Origin: Pseudomonas sp. LD120
Lineage (GTDB): Bacteria; Pseudomonadota; Gammaproteobacteria; Pseudomonadales; Pseudomonadaceae
NCBI RefSeq assembly: GCF_009861525.1
Contig: NZ_WVHL01000005.1
Location: 1,364,001-1,428,000, forward strand
Length of the DNA: 64,000 bases
Reading direction: 5' to 3'
The notes under the pieces were generated by a model, which saw only the letters and a program-made list of their open reading frames with translations, was not told where the DNA came from and searched no databases. A program made the translations under genes and the position numbers. Shown here in pieces: positions 53,236-62,297 of the stretch; within the stretch, counting starts at the first letter, position 1, and each line of letters opens with the position of its first letter.

Positions 53236-53931
53236 ATGAACGTATGGAGCAAGTTGCTTACCGCCCTGCGCGGTGGCGCCAATGAGGCGGGCGAGGCCAT
53301 GGTGGACAGCCAGGCCCTGAGGATTCTCGATCAGGAAATCCGCGACGCCGATCAGGAACTGCGCAAGTCCAAGGAAGCCCTGGCCGAAATCATGGCCCGG
53401 CAGAAACTCGCCGCCGAGCGCGCCAATGGCAGCGCGGCGAAGATCGCCGAATATGAAAGCTACGCCCTCAAGGCGCTGGAGTCGGGTAACGAACAGCTCG
53501 CCCAGGAAGTGGCGCAGAAAATCGCCAACCTGGAAAACGACCTGGCCGTGGAACGCGAGCAGGCCGACGGTTTCGCCGCCAGCGTGGCCCAGTTGCGCAA
53601 GGCCGTGACCCAGGCCGAAGGCAACATCAAGCATTTGAAACAACAGGTGGATACCGTCAAGGCCACCGAAAGTGTGCAGAAGGCTCAGCAGGCCGTGGCC
53701 CAGCGCTATGGTGGCTCGCAGAGCAAGCTGCACACGGCCGTGGAGTCCCTGGAGCGGATCAAGCAGAAGCAGGCCGAGCGCGCGGCGAAGATGGAGGCCG
53801 CAGCGCAACTGGCCAGTTCCAGCAGCCCGGACGATGCGCTGGATGCCAAGTTGCGCGAGGCCGGGATCGTTGCCGGCAGCACCAGCGCCGACAGTGTGCT
53901 GGCGCGCCTCAAGGACCGTGGCAAGTCCTGA
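53236..53931 (+). CDS. PspA/IM30 family membrane-remodelling protein
   Basis: A 231-residue protein almost entirely of charged coiled coil, as in PspA/Vipp1, ESCRT-III-like proteins that coat stressed membranes. It starts MNVWSKLLTALRGGANEAGEA, and the helical hairpin runs about 30-190; the C-terminal tail DDALDAKLREAGIV is of the YjfJ type. I use the second ATG, with GGAGG 7 bases upstream; the first is too close to that site. Neighbours (DUF2170, OB-fold membrane protein, flotillin) fit a phage-shock-like envelope response without PspBC. Confidence 0.9.
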   Translation: MNVWSKLLTALRGGANEAGEAMVDSQALRILDQEIRDADQELRKSKEALAEIMARQKLAAERANGSAAKIAEYESYALKALESGNEQLAQEVAQKIANLENDLAVEREQADGFAASVAQLRKAVTQAEGNIKHLKQQVDTVKATESVQKAQQAVAQRYGGSQSKLHTAVESLERIKQKQAERAAKMEAAAQLASSSSPDDALDAKLREAGIVAGSTSADSVLARLKDRGKS

Positions 53932-53997
53932 TTCACCGCTGTGTTTTAGGGGCGGGGCCGTTGGGTTTCGCCTGGCTTTTTCAGGGATAGGAAAGCA

Positions 53998-54639
53998 ATG
54001 GAAATCTTCCTGCAGACAGTGTTGTCGTTTCCCACCGTGCTGTTCAGTTTCATGCTCTGCCTGGCTGTGATCTATTGGGCCGTGGTGGCCATGGGCATGG
54101 TCGAGGTTGACCTGCTGGACTTCGAGGCCGACTCGCTGCTCGAAGGCGCCCACGCCACTGAAGGCCTGGCCGGGCTGCTGATCAAGTTCAAGCTCAACGG
54201 GGTGCCGGTCACCCTGGTGCTGACCCTACTGATGTTCTTCAGCTGGTTTTTGACCTATTTCGTCGAACTCTACGTCCTCAGCCACCTGCCCCTGGGTTGG
54301 CTGCGTTATCCCCTGGGCCTGTTGTTGGCCGTGCTGGCGCTGTTCCTGGCGGCGCCTGTCTGTGCGGCGATCTGCCGCCCGCTGCGCCCGCTGTTTCGCA
54401 AGATGGAGGCCACCACCAGCCAGTCAGTGCTGGGGCAGACCGCAGTGGTGCGTAGCGGCAGAGTCACCCTTGAGCATGGCGAAGCCGTGCTCGAGAACGG
54501 CGGCGCGGGCCTGATCCTGCGTGTGCGAGCCGATGAGGCACGAGCTTTCAAACGCGGCGATCGTGTCGTGTTACTGGAATATCTGCAGGCGCAACACGCC
54601 TATCGGGTCATTACCGAGGACGAGTTTCGCGGTCTCTGA
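53998..54639 (+). CDS. YqiJ-like inner-membrane protein with OB-fold
   Basis: A 213-residue protein with three predicted membrane segments (about 12-34, 70-92, 103-127) and a C-terminal soluble OB-fold-like domain (about 140-212; LGQTAVVRSGRV then GLILRVRADEARAF). This is the YqiJ/NfeD-like family that partners flotillins (YqiJ-YqiK in E. coli). It is 66 bases after pspA and 36 before the flotillin gene. Likely role: membrane anchor or microdomain partner. Confidence 0.85.
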   Translation: MEIFLQTVLSFPTVLFSFMLCLAVIYWAVVAMGMVEVDLLDFEADSLLEGAHATEGLAGLLIKFKLNGVPVTLVLTLLMFFSWFLTYFVELYVLSHLPLGWLRYPLGLLLAVLALFLAAPVCAAICRPLRPLFRKMEATTSQSVLGQTAVVRSGRVTLEHGEAVLENGGAGLILRVRADEARAFKRGDRVVLLEYLQAQHAYRVITEDEFRGL

Positions 54640-54675
54640 ACCCGGACTTCCTCAGAATCAAAGGAGATTGATTGC

Positions 54676-56748
54676 ATGAATTTACCGTCGCTGCTGCCCA
54701 TCCTGCTCGGGATCGGCCTCGTCGTTCTGGTGGTCTTTGGCCTGCTGGCCCTGTTCAAGGCCTTCTACATCAAGGTCCCCCAGGGTACGGCGTTGATCGT
54801 CAACGACATGTCCTCGACCCCCAAGGTGCACTTCACTGGCGCCTTGGTGTACCCGGTCATCCACCTCAAGGAGTTCATGCGCATCTCGCTGATCACCCTG
54901 GAAGTCGACCGTCGGGCCAAGGATGGTCTGATCTGCCGCGACAACATGCGCGCCGACATCACCGTGGCCTTCTACCTGCGGGTCAATGAAACCCAGGAAG
55001 ACGTGCTCAAGGTGGCCAAGGCCATCGGCGTTGATCGCGCCTCTGATCGCGCTGCGGTCAACGAGCTGTTCAACGCCAAGTTCTCCGAAGCGCTGAAGAC
55101 CGTGGGCAAGCAGTTCGACTTCGTTCAGCTGTTCGAGAACCGCCAGGAATTCCGTGACCGCATCATCGAAATCATCGGCAACGACCTCAACGGTTATGTG
55201 CTTGAAGACGTGGCCATCGACTACCTGGAACAGACGGCCAAGCACTCCCTGGACCCGAGCAACATCCTCGACGCCGAAGGTATCCGCAAAATCACCGAGC
55301 TGACCGCGGCGCAGAACGTCATCACCAACGAGCTGGAACGTAACCAGGAACTGGCGATCCAGAAAAAGAACGTCGAAACCCGTGAAGCTTCGCTGTCCCT
55401 TGAGCGCCAGCAGGCCGATGCCGAAGCCCGGCAGAAACGCGAGATTGAAACCATCCGTGCCCGTGAAGAAGCCGAGACCGCCAAGGTCAAGGAAGAGGAG
55501 CGCCTGAAGGCCGAGCAAGCGCGCATTCAATCCCAGCAGGAAATCGACGTGCGCACCGAGAACCATCAGCGCGAAGTCGAAGTGGCCCAACAGAACCGCC
55601 AGCGTGCGGTGGTCATCGAGGTGGAAAAAGTCACCCGCGCCAAGGACCTGGAAGTAGTGGCCCGCGAGCGTGAAGTGGAACTGCAGCGCATCGAGAAAGA
55701 AAAGGCTCTGGAAGAGCAGCGCAAGAACATCGCCACGGTGATTCGTGAGCGGGTCGTGGTGGAAAAGACCGTGGCTCAGGAAGAAGAGCGGATCAAGGAA
55801 GTGCGCGAGATTTCCGAAGCCGAGCGCCTCAAGCAAGTCGTTATCATTCAGGCCCAGGCCGAAGCCGAGCAGGATCTGGTGCGCCAGGTCAAACAAGCCG
55901 AAGCCGACGAAACCCGTTCCAAGCACAAGGCTGTGGAAATCAACAACCTGGCCCAGGCTGAACTGGAAGCCGCGGCCAAGCAGGCCGAAGCCAAGAAGCG
56001 TCTGGCCGAAGGTCTGGAAGCCGAGCGCGCTGCGCCGGGCCTGGCCGACGCCCGGGTGCTGGAAATCACTGCCGCGGCTCAGGAAAAAGAAGGCCTGGCC
56101 CAGGCTCGCGTGCGCGCCGAGCAGTTGATTGCCGAAGCCCGTGGCGAGCAGGAAAAAGGCTTGGCCGACGCGCGGATCATGGAAGCCCAGGCCGCCGCCA
56201 AAGAGAAAGATGGCCTGGCCGAAGCCAAGGTCATGGAAGAGAAACTCGGTGCCCAGGCCCGAGGTGAAGAACAGCTCGGCGCGGCCAAGGCCAAAGCCAC
56301 CAAGGACTTGGGTTCGGCCGAAGCCGACGTGCTGCTGCAGCGCCTGAATGCCGAAGCCGAAGGCCTGGGCAAGAAATTCGGTGCCCTGGACTCCCTCAGC
56401 GACAGCGCCCGTCAGCACGAAGAGTTCCGCATGCAACTGGAGAAGAACTTTGAGGAAGCGATGGCCGCCATCGCCGCCAACAAGGACATCGCCAAGGACC
56501 AGGCCGAAGTACTGTCTGCCGCCCTCAGCAAGGCCAAGATCGAGATCGTCGGTGGCGAAGGCGACTTCTTCAATTCCTTCGCCAAGTCGCTGTCGGTGGG
56601 CAAGGCCATCGAAGGCGTGGTGGGCAAGAGCCCGGTGGTCCAGGACGTCCTGGCACGCCTGCTCAATGGCAAGACTGCGCCGGCCGTCGCCGCTGAACTG
56701 GCGGCAGCCGCTGCGCGCAAGGTCGACGCGCCGTCTGCCGAAGCCTGA
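54676..56748 (+). CDS. Flotillin-like SPFH protein (YqiK family), extended coiled coil
   Basis: A 690-residue inner-membrane protein. One N-terminal membrane segment (about 8-30) is followed by an SPFH/PHB domain (about 35-215) and a very long Glu/Ala/Lys/Arg coiled coil (about 230-560), then a C-terminal domain (about 600-675). E. coli YqiK is about 550 residues; the excess lies partly in a 40-residue tandem duplication (455-494 and 495-534, both beginning GLADAR). Flotillins scaffold membrane microdomains. The gene is followed by a REP cruciform and terminator before the giant ATPase. Confidence 0.92.
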   Translation: MNLPSLLPILLGIGLVVLVVFGLLALFKAFYIKVPQGTALIVNDMSSTPKVHFTGALVYPVIHLKEFMRISLITLEVDRRAKDGLICRDNMRADITVAFYLRVNETQEDVLKVAKAIGVDRASDRAAVNELFNAKFSEALKTVGKQFDFVQLFENRQEFRDRIIEIIGNDLNGYVLEDVAIDYLEQTAKHSLDPSNILDAEGIRKITELTAAQNVITNELERNQELAIQKKNVETREASLSLERQQADAEARQKREIETIRAREEAETAKVKEEERLKAEQARIQSQQEIDVRTENHQREVEVAQQNRQRAVVIEVEKVTRAKDLEVVAREREVELQRIEKEKALEEQRKNIATVIRERVVVEKTVAQEEERIKEVREISEAERLKQVVIIQAQAEAEQDLVRQVKQAEADETRSKHKAVEINNLAQAELEAAAKQAEAKKRLAEGLEAERAAPGLADARVLEITAAAQEKEGLAQARVRAEQLIAEARGEQEKGLADARIMEAQAAAKEKDGLAEAKVMEEKLGAQARGEEQLGAAKAKATKDLGSAEADVLLQRLNAEAEGLGKKFGALDSLSDSARQHEEFRMQLEKNFEEAMAAIAANKDIAKDQAEVLSAALSKAKIEIVGGEGDFFNSFAKSLSVGKAIEGVVGKSPVVQDVLARLLNGKTAPAVAAELAAAAARKVDAPSAEA

Positions 56749-56766
56749 CCCACACCTGACACACCT

Positions 56767-56860
56767 GTAGCCGCTGCCGAAGGCTGCGACCGACTCCGTA
56801 GGAGGCGCAGCCCTTGAGGGCCTTCGGGCCCTCAAGCACGCAGCCCGCGGCAGCGGCTAC
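56767..56860. repeat. REP-type cruciform between flotillin and ATPase genes
   Basis: Outer perfect 13-base arms (GTAGCCGCTGCCG at 56767-56779, complement at 56848-56860), inner GGCTGCG/CGCAGCC arms, and an apical perfect 10-bp hairpin CTTGAGGGCC-TTCG-GGCCCTCAAG (56813-56836). Nested symmetry indicates a REPIN-type element capable of strong secondary structure. Confidence 0.85.
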
Positions 56861-56877
56861 CGGCCCGTGTCGGGCAC

Positions 56878-56908
56878 CGGGCCCGAGGTTTGAGGAGCCC
56901 GTTTTTTT
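56878..56908 (+). terminator. Terminator-like hairpin upstream of the giant ATPase gene
   Basis: CGGGC at 56878-56882 pairs with GCCCG at 56897-56901, followed by seven T residues. The stem is short and the loop long (14 bases), so it is weaker than others here. It would reduce read-through from flotillin into the ATPase gene. Confidence 0.5.
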
Positions 56909-56938
56909 GCACACCGCCGCAGATCCAGGAAGGCCACG

Positions 56939-59900
56939 ATGTCGGACGCTCAAGTCGTAACTCCCCCACAGGACGTATTGGACAAGGCCGTCGCCGAAGG
57001 CGGCGCCTATGAGGTGCTGCACAAGCGCCTGCTGGACCAGGGCCAACGCCTGCGGGCCACCACGGAGAGCCTCAACCAACGGCGTCTCGACGAGTTCGGC
57101 AACAGCCGCATGGAAGTGGTCGGGCGGGTGCGTATCCGCACCGAGAACAACTGCATCGCCCGGGACATTGTCCAAGTCGGTGACTGCCTGCTGTTCGGCT
57201 ACAACGTATTTATCGGCCTGAAGAAGGAAACCCGCGTCGACGACGTGTTTTCCCTCTACCGGCTGGTGCAAGAGGGCGAAGGCTACGAAGCCGAGCCGGT
57301 GGCGCTGGAAGACAGCTTTCTGGCGGCACAGGGCTTCCTCAACGATTTCAACGAGCTCTACACCTATTACAAGAACACCCGCCTGCTGCAGTTGGCGATC
57401 CGTGACGGCAAGCTGTTGGCCAGTTTCCAGATTGGCGAACGGGTCACTGATGTGCGGGTGTTTCGCTGGTCGATCTCGGTGGACGGCCGAGACGTGCGTT
57501 ACATCGATAACCGCGGTGAACGGGATATCGCCCTGCCAGCGCCCTTCGATTTCGAATGGAAGAAGGCCACCCGCGAGATGGTGGTGGAAGGCCGCTTCCC
57601 GCACCTGAATATCCTCGACACGGTGTTCGTCGAAACCCTCGGTGGCGACCTGACCATCAAGGTCGAGAACAACACCGAGTCGGGCCTGGGCATCTACCGC
57701 GAAGAGGTGCTGGACAAGACCCAGTCCCTGGACGATTCGCAGATCGAATTCGTCCGCCTGGGCAGCCTGATCCTGCTCAAGGTCCTGCCGTACCGCGAAG
57801 AGCAGTGGCGCTACCTGGTGTTCAACAGCCTGACCCGCCAGGTGGAGCGCATCGACGCCATCGGCCTGGCCTGCGTGCAGTTGCCGGAAGATCACGGGAT
57901 CATTTTCCCCGGCGGCTACTACCTGCAGAGCGGCGAGTACAAGACCTTCGAACAGTCCATGGAAGGCATGCGCTTCAAGCGCTCGGTGCGCTCGCCCAAC
58001 GGTGAAGATGTGCAGTACATCTTTTACCACCCGGAGCAGGGCCGCTCGGTGCTGCTGACCTACAACATGATCAACCGCCAGTTGCAGAACCCGCTGTTCG
58101 GCCACGGCTATGCGCGCCTGGAAGACGGGCGCATGGTGATCTTCGCCGCCGAAGGCGAAGAACCGACCCGGGTGCATCCGATGCAGGTCTGGCAGACGCC
58201 ATTCTTCTCCGAGGAGTTCGCCGCGCGACAACCGACCCGCAGCGGCTTCCTGGGGCGCATCGGCAATGCCGAACTGGTGCGCAGCGTTTCCGATCTGTAC
58301 GACTTGTGCCGCGAGATCGACACCCCGTCGGTGTCGGTGCAGCGCTATTCACTGCTGTGCCAGAACACCCGGCGCCTGTTCGACGTCTACCACTGGTTGG
58401 GCAGCGCCGAACTTGAAGGGTTGGCACCGCTGCTGCGCGAGGTGGCTTCCACCTCTGAGCTGGTGCTGGATGAGTACGAGAAAGTCGAAAGCATCCGCCG
58501 CCAGTCGGACCAGGCCATGGTGGCCGCTGAGGCCAAGCAGAAAGCCCTACTCGACAGTCTGCTGGTGGACAGTTGGGACCAGGTGCAGAGCTTCGTCGAT
58601 GCGCTCAACGGCATCACCGCCCAGCGCGGCCTGCTGCTGACCATTCGCGACTACCGCTACATCGACGTGGCGCGCATCGACGCCATGGAAGCCGACCTGC
58701 TCAAGGCCCAGGAACGCACCGCCGCCGGCACCGCGACCTTCCTCGCCAGCGACCAGGCCCTGCAACCCTTCGTCACCCAGCTGGAAACCCTCGACGCCCA
58801 GGCGCAGAAAGCCGAGACCGTGGCCCAGCTCAGCGAGCCCTTGGCCGCCTTGCAAGCCATGGCCGGTGACCTGGACATGCTGTCGAGCCTGATGGCCTCG
58901 TTGCAGATCGACGACGCCACCCAGCGCACCCGGATCATCGAATCCATCTCGCAGATCTACGCCCGCCTGAACCAGGCCAAGGCCCGCGCCGAACAGCGCC
59001 GCAAGGCCCTGGGTTCGACCGAGACCGTGGCCCAGTTCGGGGCCCAGTTCAAACTCTTCAGCCAGGGCATCACCAACGCCCTGGCCCAGGCCCAGGACCC
59101 CGAACGTTGTGACGAGCAACTGTCGCGCCTGTTGGTGCAGCTTGAAGAACTGGAGAGTCGCTTTGGCGATCACGAACAGTTCCTCGGCGACATCCTCGGC
59201 AAGCGCGAGGAGTTGCTGGAAACCTTCGAGGCCCACAAGCAATCGCTGCTCGATGAGCGCCAGCGCAAGGCCCAGGGCCTGCTGGACGCGGCGCGGCGGA
59301 TTCTCGACAGCCTCGGCCGGCGCACCGCCAAGTTCACCCAGGCCGAAGAACTCAATGCGTTCTTCGCCGCCGACCCGCTGATCCTCAAGTTGCGGGAGCT
59401 GGCCGAGCGCCTGCGCGAGCTCAAGGACAGCGTCAAGGCCGACGATGTCGAGTCGCGCCTCAAGGGCGCCCGGGATCAGGCCGTACGGGCCCTGCGCGAC
59501 AAGACCGAGCTGTTTGAAGAGGGCGGCAACGTCATCAAGCTGGGGCCGCGTCATCGCTTCAGCGTCAACACCCAGGAGCTGGACCTGACCCTGATGCCCC
59601 GGGGCGATGAACTGCACCTGCACTTGACCGGCACGGATTTCCTCGAACCCCTGCGCGACCCCGAGCTGGAAGCCTTGCGCGACTTCTGGCAGGTGGCCCT
59701 GGAGTCGGAATCGGCCCAGTTGTACCGCGCCGAGTACCTGGCCGGACACGTGCTGGACGCCGCTGATCAGGGCCGTGACGGCCTGAGCCTGGACAGCCTC
59801 AAATCACTATTGGCCCAGCCTGATGAGCTGGCCCGGGTGATCCGCGATTTCGCTGCGCCGCGTTACAAGGAAGGCTACGAAAAGGGTATCCACGACCACG

Positions 59901-62086
59901 ACGCAGCGGCGATTCTTGTGCAGTTGCTGCCCCTGCGCGACAGCGCCGGGCTCCTGCGTTTCGGCGCCGCGGCCCGTGCCTTTGCCGCGCTCTACTGGGA
60001 CCGCCAGCAGACGCAGCCGCAACCTCAGCAGTGGGTCGAGCGGGCGCGTACCAGCCGGCATATCCAGCAACTGTTCGGGCGCCGCGAAGGCCTCTTGCAA
60101 CTGCAGGAAGAAATCCTCCTGGCACTGCGCGACTGGCACCAGCAGCACGCCTTCACTCTGGCCGTCGACCTGCTGCCTGAAGCGGCCGAGTACCTGGTCC
60201 AGGAGTTGGCCGCCGAGCGTATCGAGTTCACTTTCAGCAAGTACGCCAAGCAACTCCAGGAAGCCCTGACCTTGCGCCTGCAAGGCGCGCGGATGTGGGA
60301 CGACTACCAACAGGCCCTGGCGCGTCTGGCGCAGCGCCCGGCGGCGCAGTGGGCGCTGACCGAAAACTGGCTGTCGGCCTTGTGCGCCGAGGGCGAGTTC
60401 GCCGAGTGGCTCGACTACGTGCCCGAGGCGGTGGCCCTGTCGCTGCTGGGCAACGACTTTGCCAAGCGCGTCACCGAAGTCGACCTGCGGTTTTTGGTCG
60501 ACAACCTGATGGGCGAACACCCGCGTATCCAGGAGCGCAGCCTGTCGCTGACGGTGGACGGCTTCTTTGCCCGCCTGCGGGCCCACCGCGAGCAGTTCCT
60601 GCCCGGTCTGCAGCGTTACCAGAGCCTGCGTCAGGGGATCATCGCGCGTGAGCGCTCGGCCCTGCGCCTGAGCGAATTCAAGCCGCGGCCGCTGAGCTCG
60701 TTCGTGCGCAACAAGCTGATCAACGATGTGTACCTGGGCTTTATCGGCGACAACCTGGCCAAACAGATGGGCACCGTGGGCGAGAACAAGCGCACCGACC
60801 TGATGGGCCTGTTGATGCTGATTTCGCCACCGGGCTACGGCAAGACCACCCTGATGGAATACGTGGCGCACCGCCTGGGCCTGATCTTCATGAAGATCAA
60901 CGGCCCGGCCCTGGGTCATCAGGTGCGTTCCCTGGACCCGGCCCAGGCACCGGACGCTACTTCGCGCCAGGAACTGGAGAAGCTCAACCTGGCCCTGGAA
61001 ATGGGCAACAACGTGATGCTCTATGTCGACGACATCCAGCACACCCACCCCGAGTTCCTGCAGAAATTCATCTCGCTGTGCGACGGCACCCGACGCATCG
61101 AAGGCGTGTGGAAAGGCCGGACCAAGACCTACGACATGCGCGGCAAGAAGTTCTGCGTGGTGATGTCGGGCAACCCGTACACCGAGTCCGGCGAGGTGTT
61201 CAAGATCCCTGACATGCTGGCCAACCGGGCCGACATCTATAACCTCGGCGACACCCTGGGCGGCATGCAGGAAGCCTTCGCCCTGAGCTACATCGAGAAC
61301 GGCCTGACCTCCAACCCGGTGCTGGCGCCCCTGGCCACCCGCGACATGGCGGACGTCTACCGCTTCGTCGCCAAGGCCGAAGGCAAGGCCTTCTCCAGCA
61401 ACGAACTGAGCCACAGCTACAGCGGCGCCGAGATCAACGAAATCACCACCACCCTGCAACGCCTGATGCAGGTGCGCGACGTGGTGCTACGGGTCAACCA
61501 GCAGTACATCGCCAGCGCCGCCCAGGCCGACCAGTACCGCAGCGAGCCGCCGTTCAAGCTGCAGGGCAGCTACCGCAACATGAACAAGATGGCGGAGAAG
61601 ATCTCGGCGGTGATGAACGACGCCGAACTCCTGCAACTGTTGGCCGACCACTACCAGGGCGAATCCCAGCTGCTGACCACCGGCGCCGAGGAAAACCTGC
61701 TCAAGCTCGCCGAGCTGCGCGGCAACCAGACCCCGGAACAGAGCGAGCGCTGGGCCCGGATCAAGCGCGACTTCGTGCGCAACCGCTCCATGGGCGGCAG
61801 CGACAGCGATGTTGGCACTCGCGTCGTGGCCCAGCTCAACGATCTGGTGGAAGGCGTGCGCGGCCTGGCCCGGCCGGCGGAACAGCCGGGCGTGCGCGAT
61901 GTGCTGGAAAACCTCGCCGAGCACTTGGAAACCAGCTTCCTGCCGTTGATCCAGGTGATGCACAAGAAGATCGACATCGACCTGCACGGCCACCAACGCA
62001 TCGGCGACATCGCCAAGCGTCTTGACGAACTGAGCCGCATGCTCAGCCACGGTGATGTCCCGACCCTCAAGGACACCCAACCCTAG
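56939..62086 (+). CDS. Giant AAA-type ATPase ("DNA repair ATPase" family)
   Basis: A 1715-residue protein. Residues about 1-440 are strand-rich and repetitive (propeller-like). About 480-870 is predominantly coiled coil, about 880-1250 is helical, and the C-terminal AAA module holds Walker A SPPGYGKTT (Lys1302), Walker B LYVDDIQH (Asp1364-Asp1365) and a sensor-1-like Asn1412 in MSGNPYTES. Family members are labelled DNA repair ATPases, but evidence for repair is thin. The Walker B second acid is Asp rather than Glu. It follows the flotillin gene by 190 bases; the repeated co-location with PspA and SPFH genes suggests an envelope-stress chaperone or remodeller. Confidence 0.85.
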   Translation: MSDAQVVTPPQDVLDKAVAEGGAYEVLHKRLLDQGQRLRATTESLNQRRLDEFGNSRMEVVGRVRIRTENNCIARDIVQVGDCLLFGYNVFIGLKKETRVDDVFSLYRLVQEGEGYEAEPVALEDSFLAAQGFLNDFNELYTYYKNTRLLQLAIRDGKLLASFQIGERVTDVRVFRWSISVDGRDVRYIDNRGERDIALPAPFDFEWKKATREMVVEGRFPHLNILDTVFVETLGGDLTIKVENNTESGLGIYREEVLDKTQSLDDSQIEFVRLGSLILLKVLPYREEQWRYLVFNSLTRQVERIDAIGLACVQLPEDHGIIFPGGYYLQSGEYKTFEQSMEGMRFKRSVRSPNGEDVQYIFYHPEQGRSVLLTYNMINRQLQNPLFGHGYARLEDGRMVIFAAEGEEPTRVHPMQVWQTPFFSEEFAARQPTRSGFLGRIGNAELVRSVSDLYDLCREIDTPSVSVQRYSLLCQNTRRLFDVYHWLGSAELEGLAPLLREVASTSELVLDEYEKVESIRRQSDQAMVAAEAKQKALLDSLLVDSWDQVQSFVDALNGITAQRGLLLTIRDYRYIDVARIDAMEADLLKAQERTAAGTATFLASDQALQPFVTQLETLDAQAQKAETVAQLSEPLAALQAMAGDLDMLSSLMASLQIDDATQRTRIIESISQIYARLNQAKARAEQRRKALGSTETVAQFGAQFKLFSQGITNALAQAQDPERCDEQLSRLLVQLEELESRFGDHEQFLGDILGKREELLETFEAHKQSLLDERQRKAQGLLDAARRILDSLGRRTAKFTQAEELNAFFAADPLILKLRELAERLRELKDSVKADDVESRLKGARDQAVRALRDKTELFEEGGNVIKLGPRHRFSVNTQELDLTLMPRGDELHLHLTGTDFLEPLRDPELEALRDFWQVALESESAQLYRAEYLAGHVLDAADQGRDGLSLDSLKSLLAQPDELARVIRDFAAPRYKEGYEKGIHDHDAAAILVQLLPLRDSAGLLRFGAAARAFAALYWDRQQTQPQPQQWVERARTSRHIQQLFGRREGLLQLQEEILLALRDWHQQHAFTLAVDLLPEAAEYLVQELAAERIEFTFSKYAKQLQEALTLRLQGARMWDDYQQALARLAQRPAAQWALTENWLSALCAEGEFAEWLDYVPEAVALSLLGNDFAKRVTEVDLRFLVDNLMGEHPRIQERSLSLTVDGFFARLRAHREQFLPGLQRYQSLRQGIIARERSALRLSEFKPRPLSSFVRNKLINDVYLGFIGDNLAKQMGTVGENKRTDLMGLLMLISPPGYGKTTLMEYVAHRLGLIFMKINGPALGHQVRSLDPAQAPDATSRQELEKLNLALEMGNNVMLYVDDIQHTHPEFLQKFISLCDGTRRIEGVWKGRTKTYDMRGKKFCVVMSGNPYTESGEVFKIPDMLANRADIYNLGDTLGGMQEAFALSYIENGLTSNPVLAPLATRDMADVYRFVAKAEGKAFSSNELSHSYSGAEINEITTTLQRLMQVRDVVLRVNQQYIASAAQADQYRSEPPFKLQGSYRNMNKMAEKISAVMNDAELLQLLADHYQGESQLLTTGAEENLLKLAELRGNQTPEQSERWARIKRDFVRNRSMGGSDSDVGTRVVAQLNDLVEGVRGLARPAEQPGVRDVLENLAEHLETSFLPLIQVMHKKIDIDLHGHQRIGDIAKRLDELSRMLSHGDVPTLKDTQP

Positions 62087-62256
62087 CAGGCGGTGTGAAA
62101 ACTACTGCGTTTGGCAGTACTGCGTTAAAAACAGGCTTGTGTGCGAGTCCGATCGGAGTGCTCATTTACAGCCAGTAAAGTCGAGCGCGACCCTGGCCGT
62201 TCCTCGCCTGTTTTTGCCTTGTCTTGCCTTCACTCGTGACGTTTTCACACAGCCTG
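62087..62256. mobile_element. 170-bp MITE-like imperfect palindrome
   Basis: Terminal inverted repeats CAGGCGGTGTGAAAAC (62087-62102) and GTTTTCACACAGCCTG (62241-62256) match at 15 of 16 positions. Internal arms AAAAACAGGC (62127-62136) and GCCTGTTTTT (62206-62215) are exact complements placed symmetrically. It contains no gene and starts at the base after the ATPase stop codon. The layout is that of a non-autonomous miniature element or long palindromic repeat; a partner transposase was not seen. Confidence 0.7.
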
Positions 62257-62297
62257 TGCAGCCGCCGGCTCGCCGGCGACAACCCAAGGATCAGGAC

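Noticed and set aside
54682..56835. A 717-codon minus-strand open frame opposite the flotillin gene
   Set aside because: Phe/Leu/Gly-rich complement of the Glu/Ala/Lys coiled-coil codons; no start context and no homology pattern.
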